Shown one piece after another: positions 1 to 8,312 of a DNA stretch of 64,000 bases. Under the pieces are notes generated by a model, which worked only from the letters and a program-made list of their open reading frames with translations, searched no databases and was not told the DNA's origin. The position numbers and the translations under genes are program-made. The stretch is taken from contig NZ_JAAGOB010000001.1 of NCBI RefSeq assembly GCF_010550695.1, positions 186,001 through 250,000 on the forward strand. The letters are read 5' to 3'. Source of the DNA: Phytoactinopolyspora alkaliphila. GTDB lineage: Bacteria > Actinomycetota > Actinomycetes > Jiangellales > Jiangellaceae. Position 1 is the first letter of the stretch. Each line of letters begins with the position of its first letter.

Positions 1-207
1 GAGGGGGGTCAGGACCGCGCCCCACTCCGCGGTGAGCTCCGGGTAAGTCTCGAGTCCGAGAACCGCCGCGTTGACCACGATGAGCGTGATGATCAGCCGC
101 TGGAATCCGGTGGACTCGACGAGGGCCTGTACTCGTCGGCGCAGAGTAGGGGGAGGGGGTGGCTGATGCTGGGCGCGGTCGAGCACGCCGGTCACCCGGT
201 CGGTCAT
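1..207 (-). CDS. Ion channel-like membrane protein, N-terminal fragment
   Basis: Starts at ATG 207 and is cut by the left edge, so only 69 residues are visible. A proline run (residues 16-20) and a basic segment lead into one hydrophobic helix, residues 35-54, reading FQRLIITLIVVNAAVLGLET. That pattern is characteristic of segment S1 of voltage-gated sodium/ion-transport family channels, where an N-A-x-x-L-G-x-E-T motif recurs. GAGG lies 8 nt upstream of the start. The voltage sensor and pore lie outside the window, so ion selectivity cannot be judged and the family call rests on S1 alone. Confidence 0.6.
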   Translation of the reverse strand, partial: MTDRVTGVLDRAQHQPPPPPTLRRRVQALVESTGFQRLIITLIVVNAAVLGLETYPELTAEWGAVLTPL

Positions 208-374
208 GCGGTCATCCTCGTCGTGCGGCGGCAGGCGTGTTCGCCAGTGTCCGGGCGGTGGCCGGCAACGCCGCAAATTATCTCAGACCGCTGCATTCAC
301 GCATTCCCAGACCACTGACGTCGCCCGCATCGGAGGTAGAGGTCCGTGCAGGCTGTGGTCGGGCAAAGGGGTGT

Positions 375-872
375 TCAGTCCGATCGGCCGATCGGCGCGG
401 TGGTCGCCGACGTGAGCTTCATCAAGTCCGCCGGTGCCAGCTCGAGGTCCAGGCCGCGCCGGCCGCCGGAGACGAAGACTGTCTCGTGCGCGGAAGCGGT
501 GGAGTCAAGCACGGTGGGCAGGGGCTTACGCTGACCCAGCGGGCTGATCCCGCCTACGACGTATCCGGTGGCTCGTTCCGCAGCCGTGACATCGGCCATG
601 ACCGCCCGCTTGCCGCTCACCGCGTGGGCCAGCGCCTTGAGGTCGAGCATGCCGGCGACGGGGACGATGCCGACGACGAGCTTGCCGTCGACCTCGGCCA
701 GCAGGGTCTTGAACACTCGGTCCGGCGCCACCCCCAGGGCCTCGGCCGCCTCCAGGCCGTAGGAGGCGGCAGCCGGATCGTGGTGATAGGGGTGCACCGT
801 GTACTCGACGCCGGCCCGGTCCAGGGCGACCGTGGCCGGCGTCCCCGCGCCGGTTCGCCTCTTCTTGCTCAC
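375..872 (-). CDS. ybaK: YbaK/EbsC-family Cys-tRNA(Pro) deacylase
   Basis: A 165-residue protein that fills the length of the YbaK family, which hydrolyses cysteine mischarged on tRNA-Pro (trans-editing in the cytoplasm). Family features visible are the N-terminal part after VALDRAGVEYTVHPYHHD, the FKTLLAEVDGKLVVGIVPV strand with its conserved lysine, the GYVVGGISPLGQRK turn and the VFVSGGRRGLDLEL end. The start is GTG 872, only 7 nt after the stop of the alpha-mannosidase gene, so the two are probably co-transcribed; the functional link is not obvious. Substrate specificity within the YbaK/ProX group is inferred from the family. Confidence 0.88.
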   Translation of the reverse strand: MSKKRRTGAGTPATVALDRAGVEYTVHPYHHDPAAASYGLEAAEALGVAPDRVFKTLLAEVDGKLVVGIVPVAGMLDLKALAHAVSGKRAVMADVTAAERATGYVVGGISPLGQRKPLPTVLDSTASAHETVFVSGGRRGLDLELAPADLMKLTSATTAPIGRSD

Positions 873-879
873 CCGGTGA

Positions 880-3800
880 TTATGCCGGGTTCTGTGCGGA
901 CCTCCCGAGCCGCAAGGTGACGACCTGGAAGGGGCGCAACCGGAGGCGTACGGCGCCGTCCTCGACCGTGAGCTCCTCGCCGGCGAACGGCCGCTCGAGC
1001 AGGTCTGTGACCGTGGCCGAGGTGACTGGGAAACCGGCGGTCAGGTTCGCGGTGGCGCGGCCGCCGGCGGCTTCGTAGATGCGCACGACGACGTCCCCGC
1101 TGCCGTCGTCGGCCAGCTTCACCGCTTCGGCGACGACGGCGTCGTTGTCCAGGGTGACGAGCGGTTCGACGTCGTTCGACCCGGTGACCTGCCGTTCGGG
1201 GAGGTTGATGCGGTAGCCCTCGACGGCGGCGTCGGTGATGTCCGCACCCACCGCCAGCGCATAGCCGAACCCGTGGGTGCCCTGGTCGGTCTCGGGGTCG
1301 GGGAACCGCGGCGCCCGCAGCAAGGTGAGCCGCAGCGTCGTCGTGGTCCCGCCGTCCTCGCGGACCGACCGGGTGACGTCGTGGCCGTAGGTGGAGTCGT
1401 TGACCACGGCGGCGCCCCAGCCCGGCTCGGCCACGTGAAGGTAACGGTGCGCACAGATCTCAAACTTCGCCGTCTCCCACGACGTGTTGGTGTGCGTGGC
1501 GCGTTTGACGTGGCCGAACTGGGTCTCCGCCGACGACGCGTCGGCCCGGACGTCGAGCGGGAACGCGGCCTTGAGCAGCGTCTCGCTCTCGTGCCAGTCC
1601 ACCTCGGTCCGGAAGTCCACCACCCGCGAGCCGGGACGCAGCGCGATGGACTGGGTGAGAGCCGACTGGCCGAACCGGCGGGTGACACGCACGGTCATGG
1701 CATCGCCCGTGACGAGCTCCAGCGACTCGACGCCGGTCAGATCCGTCACCGTGTTGCGGTAGTAGGACTCGATGTCCCACGCGTCGTACTCGATCGGGAG
1801 GTCCGGGTGCAGCTGCAGAAGGTTGGCCGCGCCTCCCGGGGCGATCGCCTCCCGTCCGGTGGCGTGCTCGACGACGGAGGTCACCAGCCCTCGGTCGTCG
1901 ACGACGACCCGCAGCGCGCCGTTGTCCAGGATCCAGCCGCCGTCACTGGGGTCCGCGCTCACCGCGTCGTCGCGCCCATCGACCGATCCCGTGATGCGTG
2001 CGCCACCGGCCGGGATGCCGCCGCGGGCGTGCGGAGCCGCGTTGAACACGACGGGGCGATCGCCGTCGCCGGCGAGGGCACTCTGCGCGGCGACGATGAT
2101 GCCGTGCAGCTCCTCCGCCACCTCGGCGTAGGTGTCGGCTGCCTGGCGGTGCACCCACGCGATCGACGAGCCGGGGAGGATGTCGTGGAACTGGTGGAGC
2201 AGAACCGTCTTCCACAGCCGGTCGAGCTGTTCGTACCGATAGACGTGCCCGGTGCGCACGGCGGCCGTCGTGGCCCACAGCTCGGCTTCCCGCAGCAGGT
2301 GCTCCGAGCGCCGGTTGCCCTGCTTGGTCTTGGTCTGGGAGGTGTAGGTGCCTCGATGGTACTCGAGGTACAGCTCGCCCACCCAGACGGGCGCGTTGCT
2401 GTACTCGGCTTCGGCCTTGGCGAAGAACTCCGCCGGCGCCTCGATGGTGACCTGGGGTGAGCCTTCGAGATCGCGCAGCCGGGCCGCACGCGCGAGCATT
2501 TCCCGGGTGGCACCGCCGCCGCCGTCCCCGTGACCGAACGGCACCATCGAACGCCGAGCGGCGCCCTTGTCCCGGAAGTTGCGCACCAGGTGCGCCATCT
2601 CCTTGCCGGTGAATTCGGCGTTGTAGGTGTCCACCGGCGGAAAATGGGTGAACACCCGGGTGCCGTCCAGGCCTTCCCACCAGAACGAGTGGTGGGGGAA
2701 CTTGTTGGTCTGCGACCAGGAGATCTTCTGGGTGAGAAACCACCGGGAACGGGACAGCTTGACCAGCTGAGGGAGCGCGGCGGAGTAGCCGAAGGAGTCC
2801 GGCAGCCACACCTCTTCGGTCTCGATGCCGAACTCCTCGGCGAAGAACCGCTTGCCATGTACGAACTGCCTGGCCATCGCCTCGCTGCCGGGCATGTTGG
2901 TGTCGGATTCGACCCACATCCCGCCCACGGGCACGAACTGGCCGTCGGCGATCTTCTCCTTGACGCGGTCGAAGACCTCGCCACGGTGCTCCTTGATCCA
3001 GGCGAGCTGCTGCGCCTGCGACATCGCGAAGACGAACTCGGGATGGTCGTCCATCAGGTCGACCGTGTTGGACGCGGTGCGGGCCACCTTGCGCACGGTC
3101 TCGCGCAGCGGCCAGAGCCAGGCGGAGTCGATGTGCGCGTGCCCGATGGCGGAGACCTGGTGTGCCGAGGCGTTCGCCGGCGCGGCCAGGGTCGGTGCGA
3201 GCCGTTCCCGGGCGGCCGAGGCCGTGCCGTTGACGTCGTGCAGGTTCAGGGCGTCCAACGCGGCGTTGATCGCGTGCAGGATCTCCCAGCGGCGGGGCTG
3301 GTCGAGGGGAAGCTCGTGCATCAGCTGCCCGAGCACCTCGAGATCGACGACGAGGTCCCAGACATTCTGGTCGAACACGGCGAGGTCAGCCTGAGCGAGC
3401 CGGTACAACGGCTCGTCGCCGGCGGTGCTCTTCTCACCGAGCATCGTGACCGGCCCCTTGATCAGCGGGTTGGCCGCCGCTTCGACGTGGAAGACGACCT
3501 CGTCGCCGCCCTTGGCCGGCTCTCCTATCCGCAGCCACCGGCTGCGCGGGTGCAGGCCCTTCACTGCCGTGCCGTCGGGCAGGTAGACCAGTCCTTCGGC
3601 GGTGAAACCGGGGCCGCCGCCGCTGAAGCCGAGGTCGATGACCGCTTCGACCGTCTGGCCCGCCCATTCCGCTGGTACGCGCCCGGTGAACTTGAACCAG
3701 CTGGTTCCCCAGGCAGGCCCCCACGGGTCACCGACCGCGGCCGGGACATAGCCGGCAGCCAGCCCCGCGGCCGGCGGTAGGGGCTCCCCGGGCGCATGCC

Positions 3801-3906
3801 ACACCTCGACTGTCAGCGGGACCGCGTGGGGGTACACAGCGGGTCGCACGCGCTCCCGCAGCACCCGATCTAGTCTGTTCTCGATCAGCTCGCGGTCGTG
3901 GTGCAT
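880..3906 (-). CDS. Alpha-mannosidase, glycoside hydrolase family 38
   Basis: A 1008-residue protein predicted to release alpha-linked mannose from oligosaccharides or glycans. GH38 signatures are in order: GHAHIDSAWLWPL (metal-binding His and Asp), GGMWVESDTNMPGSEAMARQ (catalytic region), WLPDSFGYSAALPQL, and FGHGDGGGGATREM, followed by the long beta-rich C-terminal half of bacterial alpha-mannosidases. There is no signal peptide, so it should act in the cytoplasm on imported sugars. AAAGGA precedes ATG 3906. It is divergent from the esterase gene at 4108 across a 201-bp gap, and ybaK follows 7 nt downstream. No transporter or regulator is adjacent. Confidence 0.93.
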   Translation of the reverse strand: MHHDRELIENRLDRVLRERVRPAVYPHAVPLTVEVWHAPGEPLPPAAGLAAGYVPAAVGDPWGPAWGTSWFKFTGRVPAEWAGQTVEAVIDLGFSGGGPGFTAEGLVYLPDGTAVKGLHPRSRWLRIGEPAKGGDEVVFHVEAAANPLIKGPVTMLGEKSTAGDEPLYRLAQADLAVFDQNVWDLVVDLEVLGQLMHELPLDQPRRWEILHAINAALDALNLHDVNGTASAARERLAPTLAAPANASAHQVSAIGHAHIDSAWLWPLRETVRKVARTASNTVDLMDDHPEFVFAMSQAQQLAWIKEHRGEVFDRVKEKIADGQFVPVGGMWVESDTNMPGSEAMARQFVHGKRFFAEEFGIETEEVWLPDSFGYSAALPQLVKLSRSRWFLTQKISWSQTNKFPHHSFWWEGLDGTRVFTHFPPVDTYNAEFTGKEMAHLVRNFRDKGAARRSMVPFGHGDGGGGATREMLARAARLRDLEGSPQVTIEAPAEFFAKAEAEYSNAPVWVGELYLEYHRGTYTSQTKTKQGNRRSEHLLREAELWATTAAVRTGHVYRYEQLDRLWKTVLLHQFHDILPGSSIAWVHRQAADTYAEVAEELHGIIVAAQSALAGDGDRPVVFNAAPHARGGIPAGGARITGSVDGRDDAVSADPSDGGWILDNGALRVVVDDRGLVTSVVEHATGREAIAPGGAANLLQLHPDLPIEYDAWDIESYYRNTVTDLTGVESLELVTGDAMTVRVTRRFGQSALTQSIALRPGSRVVDFRTEVDWHESETLLKAAFPLDVRADASSAETQFGHVKRATHTNTSWETAKFEICAHRYLHVAEPGWGAAVVNDSTYGHDVTRSVREDGGTTTTLRLTLLRAPRFPDPETDQGTHGFGYALAVGADITDAAVEGYRINLPERQVTGSNDVEPLVTLDNDAVVAEAVKLADDGSGDVVVRIYEAAGGRATANLTAGFPVTSATVTDLLERPFAGEELTVEDGAVRLRLRPFQVVTLRLGRSAQNPA

Positions 3907-4107
3907 GGCGCCGGAGTCCTTTCGTCATTGAAGCGAATGTCAGGTTGTCTCGTTGTTCCGTCATGCACGAGTCTGTCACCAACTCGGGCCGGTCGTCCTG
4001 GTGCCCCTCAACCGCGGCCGCGGCGGACCTGCCCGCGCAGCGTAGCCGTCGCCGCTCTAAGCTGCCACGTGACCGCCGCCCGAAGCCGAGTGTGAGGGAG
4101 CCCGCCC

Positions 4108-5094
4108 GTGCCGTTGTTCGACAAGCCGTTGTCCGAGCTGCGTGAGTACCGGCCCGAGAGAGTCGAGGAGCCGGACTTCGACACGTTCTGGGAGCGCACT
4201 CTTGACCAGGCGCGGGAGTTCCCCCTCGACGTCGTGTTCGAGGCCTACGATGCCGCGCTGAGCCTGGTCGACGTGTACGACGTGCGCTACTCCGGCTGGG
4301 GTGGTCACCGGATCGCGGGCTGGTTCATGGTGCCTTCCGGCGCCACGGAGCCCTTGCCGGCCGTGGTGCATTACATCGGCTACGGCGGCGGGCGTGGGCT
4401 TCCGCACGACTGGCTCGCCACAGCGGCGGCCGGGTACGCCACCTTCGTCATGGACACGCGGGGCCAGGGGTCCAACGGCTCTCCCGGCGACACGCCGGAC
4501 CCTGTGGGAGGGGCCAACCCGCAGACGCCGGGCTTCATGACCAGAGGTGTGCTGGATCCGGAGGACTACTACTACCGCCGGGTGTTCACCGACGCCGTGC
4601 GCGCGGTGGAGGCCGCCGCCTCGCACCCGCTCGTCGACAGCGAGCGGATCGTCATCGCCGGAGGCAGCCAGGGCGGCGGTATCACCCAGGCGGTGGCGGC
4701 GCTGGTGCCCGGCCTGGCCGGCGCGATGCTCGACGTGCCGTTCCTCACCGGCTACCGGCGAGCCACGGAAATCGTCGACACGATGCCCTACGGGGAGATC
4801 ACCAAGTACCTCTCCATCCATCGCGATCACGAGGAGACCGTTTTCCGCACGCTCTCCTACTTCGACGGAACCAACTTGGCGCCCAGGTGCACCGCGCCCG
4901 CGTTGTACAGCGTGGCCCTGATGGACACCACGTGCCCGCCGTCCACCATCTTCGGTGCCTACAACTATTACGCCGGGCCCAAGGAGATACGGGTCTGGGC
5001 CTACAACAAGCACGAGGGCGGCCAGACGTTCCAGACCCGGGAGCGGCTGCTCTGGTTGCGCGACCTGTTCAAAAACGAGGCTGCTGAGCGCTGA
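4108..5094 (+). CDS. Acetylxylan esterase/cephalosporin-C deacetylase-like hydrolase (CE7)
   Basis: A 328-residue alpha/beta hydrolase of the AXE1 (CE7) family, which removes acetyl groups from xylo-oligosaccharides and related substrates. The N-terminus ([19 protein letters not shown]) is typical of the family. The catalytic triad can be placed: Ser187 in GGSQGGG, Asp273 in DTTCPPST and His302 in NKHEGG; the RGQG motif sits at residues 118-121. There is no signal peptide, so it would act on imported acetylated sugars. It starts at GTG 4108 behind GAGGGAG. An aldolase and a sugar kinase follow in the same direction, suggesting a hemicellulose or uronate cluster. Confidence 0.9.
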   Translation: MPLFDKPLSELREYRPERVEEPDFDTFWERTLDQAREFPLDVVFEAYDAALSLVDVYDVRYSGWGGHRIAGWFMVPSGATEPLPAVVHYIGYGGGRGLPHDWLATAAAGYATFVMDTRGQGSNGSPGDTPDPVGGANPQTPGFMTRGVLDPEDYYYRRVFTDAVRAVEAAASHPLVDSERIVIAGGSQGGGITQAVAALVPGLAGAMLDVPFLTGYRRATEIVDTMPYGEITKYLSIHRDHEETVFRTLSYFDGTNLAPRCTAPALYSVALMDTTCPPSTIFGAYNYYAGPKEIRVWAYNKHEGGQTFQTRERLLWLRDLFKNEAAER

Positions 5095-5170
5095 CTCCGG
5101 CCGTGGGGCGACGGCCGCGAAGAGCGCGGGCGCTGGGTAATGTGTGCGAGACGAGAGGGAGCCATCAGCG

Positions 5171-5839
5171 ATGAACGAGGTCGAGATGCCAGGACGCCTT
5201 CAGCCCAGTTCGCAACTGCGGGACACCGGCGTGATGGCCATCCTGCGGGCGGGATCGGTGGACCGCTTCGGCGACATCTGTCACACCCTTGCCGACGCCG
5301 GCGTCACCTGCCTGGAGATCACCCTGACCTCGCCCGGCGCCCTGGAGGCGATCAAGGCGGCCCGAACCGCCCTGCCGGATAGCGTCAACGTCGGCGCCGG
5401 AACCGTCACCACGGCCGACGAGGTCCGGGCCGTGGTGGACGCGGGCGCCGAGTTCGTCGTGTCGCCGTCGGCCGAACTCGACGTGGTACGCGCGGCCAGG
5501 GAGGCGGGCGTGCAGTCCTATCCCGGGGCGTTCACCCCGACCGAGATCCTCGCGGCGTGGCAGGCCGGTGCCAGCGCCATCAAGGTCTTCCCGGCCTCGA
5601 CCCTGGGGCCGTCGTTCTTCAGGAACGTCGCCGGGCCCTTCCCGGACATCCCGCTGATGCCCACAGGCGGGGTGTCCCTGGACTCCATCGGTGACTGGAT
5701 CCGGGCGGGCGCCATCGGCGTGGGGCTGGGCGGGCCGCTTCAGGGCGACGCCGCCACCGGAGGAGACCTGGACGCGCTGGCCGAGCGTGCCCGCCGTGCC
5801 CTGGCGGAGGTTCGCGAGGCCCGGAAGACGCTCGCATGA
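5171..5839 (+). CDS. eda: 2-dehydro-3-deoxy-phosphogluconate (KDPG) aldolase
   Basis: Predicted to split KDPG into pyruvate and glyceraldehyde 3-phosphate, the last step of Entner-Doudoroff and uronate catabolism. The 222 residues contain the class I aldolase motifs: Glu in CLEITLTSPGAL, PGAFTPTEI, and the Schiff-base lysine in AIKVFPASTLGP, then a PTGGV phosphate loop. ATG 5171 is preferred because GAGGGAG lies 9 nt upstream; an in-frame GTG at 5144 would add nine residues without a better site. The stop overlaps the kinase start (ATGA), so the two are translationally coupled. Activity on KDPGal or KHG cannot be excluded. Confidence 0.9.
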   Translation: MNEVEMPGRLQPSSQLRDTGVMAILRAGSVDRFGDICHTLADAGVTCLEITLTSPGALEAIKAARTALPDSVNVGAGTVTTADEVRAVVDAGAEFVVSPSAELDVVRAAREAGVQSYPGAFTPTEILAAWQAGASAIKVFPASTLGPSFFRNVAGPFPDIPLMPTGGVSLDSIGDWIRAGAIGVGLGGPLQGDAATGGDLDALAERARRALAEVREARKTLA

Positions 5840-6780
5840 CCGGTTCGCTGGTCACTCTCGGCGAAACCATGGCGCTGATCTCCGCGGCCGGGATCGGCTC
5901 GCTCGCGGCGAATCGAGACATGAGGCTGTCCATCGCCGGGGCGGAAACCAATGTCGCCATCGGGGTAGCTCGTCTCGGCGCCAGCTCGGCATGGATAAGC
6001 CGGCTCGGCGCCGACACCTTCGGCGACCTCGTCACGCGCGAGCTGCGGGCCGAGGGCGTTGAGGCGATCGTGCGCACCGATCCCGAACGTCCCACCGGCT
6101 TGATCATCAAGGAACGCCCCAACGCCATGCGCACGCAGGTCCGCTATTACCGTGCCGGCAGCGCGGCGTCGGCAATGACGGCGTTCGACATCGACTCCGA
6201 CGCCATCGCCTCGGCCGATGTCCTGCACGTCACCGGCATCACTCCGGCGTTGGGCCCGGGGCCGGCCTCGGCGGTCCATCAGGCCGTGGAGACCGCCCGC
6301 GCACACAACACCCTGATCTCGCTCGACCTCAACTACCGGGCCACGCTATGGAGCCGGGAGGACGCCCGCGCCGCGCTGACCCACCTGGTGCACCGAGCCG
6401 ACGTCGTCTTCGCCGGGCCCGAGGAAGCTTCGCTGGTGGTGCCCGAGGGCTCCACCGAGGAGCTTGCGCTGGCGCTGGCCGAGATGGGCCCCGAGCAGGT
6501 GATCCTGAAGCTCGGCGCGGAGGGGGCGTATTCGGTGATCGCGGGGGAGGTGCGCAAGACGCCCGCGCTGGCGGTCCCGGTGGTCGATACGGTCGGCGCC
6601 GGAGACGCATTCGTCGCCGGTTACCTCGCCGAGTGGATGGCCGGTGAGGGTGCGGAACAGCGACTGCGCACGGCCGTCGCGGCGGGCGCCTTCGCCTGCA
6701 CTGTCCTGGGCGACTGGGAAGGCCTGCCCACCCGGGCCGACCTGGAGGCGCTGGGCGCCTCCGACGCTGTGCATCGCTAG
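5836..6780 (+). CDS. kdgK: PfkB-family sugar kinase, probable 2-keto-3-deoxygluconate kinase
   Basis: A 314-residue ribokinase-like kinase. It shows the N-terminal GETMALIS strand, the sugar-binding GAETNVAIGVARLG segment, and the C-terminal signature DTVGAGDAFVAGYLAEW, whose Asp is the catalytic base. The start codon overlaps the aldolase stop by 4 nt. Because its partner makes triose phosphate from KDPG, the most economical reading is that this enzyme phosphorylates 2-keto-3-deoxygluconate to KDPG. Family membership is certain; the substrate is inferred from the neighbour. Confidence 0.85.
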   Translation: MTGSLVTLGETMALISAAGIGSLAANRDMRLSIAGAETNVAIGVARLGASSAWISRLGADTFGDLVTRELRAEGVEAIVRTDPERPTGLIIKERPNAMRTQVRYYRAGSAASAMTAFDIDSDAIASADVLHVTGITPALGPGPASAVHQAVETARAHNTLISLDLNYRATLWSREDARAALTHLVHRADVVFAGPEEASLVVPEGSTEELALALAEMGPEQVILKLGAEGAYSVIAGEVRKTPALAVPVVDTVGAGDAFVAGYLAEWMAGEGAEQRLRTAVAAGAFACTVLGDWEGLPTRADLEALGASDAVHR

Positions 6781-6866
6781 CTGACCTGCGGCCTGCCCGG
6801 GCCTGGCCGCCGGTAGGTCGCAAGGGGGCGGGGTCGCGTCGCAGAACGGCTCGCAAGGGAGAAACC

Positions 6867-8054
6867 GTGGTCAACTGGTCCGAACTCGCGGCCGGGCGCA
6901 CCGCCCGGCTGAAGCCGTCGGCTATCCGCGAGATTCTCAAGCTCACCCAGCGCGGCGACGTCATCTCCTTCGCGGGCGGGCTCCCGGCGCCGGAGCTGTT
7001 TCCGGTGAACGCGATCCGATCGGCCGCCGAACGCGTTCTCCGTGACCACGGGTCCGCCGCGCTGCAGTACAGCACCACGGAGGGTCATCCGCCGCTGCGT
7101 GAGTGGGTCGCGTCGCGCTACGCCGGCGTCGGCGCCGAAGCGGTGCAGATCGTGTCCGGCTCGCAGCAGGGCCTCGATCTGGTGGCGAAGTGCTATCTCG
7201 ATCCGGGCGACGCGGTCGCCGTTGCCGCTCCCACCTACCCGGGCGCTCTGCGGGCGTTCGACGCCTACGAGGTGCGCTACCGGGAGGTCGAGATCGACGA
7301 TGACGGCTTGGTGCCGGCGTCGCTCCAGCATGCGCTGGACGACGGTGTGAAGCTGATCTACGTCATCGCCAACTTCGACAACCCGACCGGGGTGAGCTTG
7401 AGTCTGCCCCGGCGGCATGCCGTGGTTGATCTGGCTCGGCGCTACGGTGTCCCGATCTTCGAAGACAATCCGTATGGTGACCTGCGGTTCGAGGGCCACG
7501 ATCTCCCGCACCTGCTCGATCTCGCTCCCGAGCTGGTCATCCACGCGGGAACCTTCTCGAAGATCATGGTTCCCGGCTTCCGGCTGGCGTGGCTCGTCGC
7601 ACCTGCCGAGGCTATGGAGCCGATCCGGAAGGCCAAACAGGCTGCTGACCTCCACACATCCACCTTCGTCCAGTACGTCGCCCTGGAGGTGGCGCGGGAC
7701 GGGTTCCTGGATGAGCGGGTGACGGTGGTCCGCGAGCACTACCGGGGACGGCGCGACCTGATGCTCGGTGCCCTGGAACGCTGTCTGGGGGAGGGGTTCC
7801 GGTGGACTCGCCCCGCAGGAGGCATGTTCGTCTGGATCAGCGTTCCGGACGGCCTCGACACCACGGTGCTGGCGAAGGATGCCGTCCAGGCAGGCGTGGC
7901 CTACGTGCCGGGCGAGGCCTTCTACGGCACCGGACGCGGCACGGACGGTTTGCGGCTGAGCTATTCGGTGGCCACGCCGGAGCAGATCGACTCGGGCATC
8001 GCTCGACTCGCCGCCATCCTCAACGGCACCACCCCGCCGCCCGCTTCAGAATGA
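6867..8054 (+). CDS. PLP-dependent aminotransferase, 2-aminoadipate/aromatic type
   Basis: A 395-residue fold-type I aminotransferase resembling LysN/Aro8 and the catalytic half of MocR proteins, but without a GntR domain. Visible features are ISFAGGLPAPELFP at the N-terminus, the QYSTTEGHPPLREW segment, the NFDNPTG motif, and the PLP lysine in GTFSKIMVPGFRLAW. It starts at GTG 6867 after AAGGGAG. It likely transaminates a branched, aromatic or dicarboxylic amino acid; the exact substrate is unknown. The stop codon TGA (8052-8054) lies inside the left arm of a long palindrome, so insertion of that element may have set the C-terminus. Confidence 0.88.
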   Translation: MVNWSELAAGRTARLKPSAIREILKLTQRGDVISFAGGLPAPELFPVNAIRSAAERVLRDHGSAALQYSTTEGHPPLREWVASRYAGVGAEAVQIVSGSQQGLDLVAKCYLDPGDAVAVAAPTYPGALRAFDAYEVRYREVEIDDDGLVPASLQHALDDGVKLIYVIANFDNPTGVSLSLPRRHAVVDLARRYGVPIFEDNPYGDLRFEGHDLPHLLDLAPELVIHAGTFSKIMVPGFRLAWLVAPAEAMEPIRKAKQAADLHTSTFVQYVALEVARDGFLDERVTVVREHYRGRRDLMLGALERCLGEGFRWTRPAGGMFVWISVPDGLDTTVLAKDAVQAGVAYVPGEAFYGTGRGTDGLRLSYSVATPEQIDSGIARLAAILNGTTPPPASE

Positions 8055-8139
8055 TCATGTAAACCATGTTTTCTCGTGCTTCACCATGCCTGCAGACCTG
8101 GTGAAGCACGAGAAAACATGGTTTACATGATCATTCTGA
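8046..8139. repeat. Long palindromic element, copy 1
   Basis: Two perfect 41-nt inverted arms (8046-8086 and 8099-8139) flank a 12-nt centre containing CTGCAG. The arm carries the core GATCATGTAAACCATG, which recurs in a second copy at 28635-28722. It lies between two plus-strand genes and includes the stop codon of the upstream one. As RNA it would form a very long hairpin able to end or process transcripts; as DNA it is a dispersed repeat. There is no T-run after it. Confidence 0.9.
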
Positions 8140-8299
8140 GGGGCGCGCGTGGCTAGTCGGTGCGGAGAGGGTCAGGCGCGGTGACGGCGGCGTCGAGGGC
8201 GGACAGGCTCTCTCGCAACCCGAATCCGATTGTGCCGGCGCCGCCGGCTGACGGCGTCTTGGTATGCGGGCAGGGTGTCCGATAGGTGAACCGCGCTCC

Positions 8300-8305
8300 T
8301 ACACT
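8300..8305 (+). promoter_or_regulatory. Leaderless -10 box for hisD (TACACT)
   Basis: TACACT lies 7 nt before the GTG start of hisD and no Shine-Dalgarno sequence is present, so transcription probably begins at or next to the start codon. The same arrangement recurs at seven other genes here. No clear -35 box is seen. Confidence 0.5.
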
Positions 8306-8312
8306 TGGGTAG

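Noticed and set aside
380-395. 16-nt perfect palindrome CCGATCGGCCGATCGG
   Set aside because: It lies inside the ybaK coding end and encodes conserved-length sequence; likely chance in GC-rich DNA.
1273-2460. 395-codon plus-strand frame across the alpha-mannosidase gene
   Set aside because: GH38 motifs lie on the other strand; the frame has no recognisable domain.
8140-8299. C-terminal coding remnant on the minus strand (reads GFGLRESLSALDAAV)
   Set aside because: Some protein-like flavour, but under 45 codons, no start and no recognisable family.
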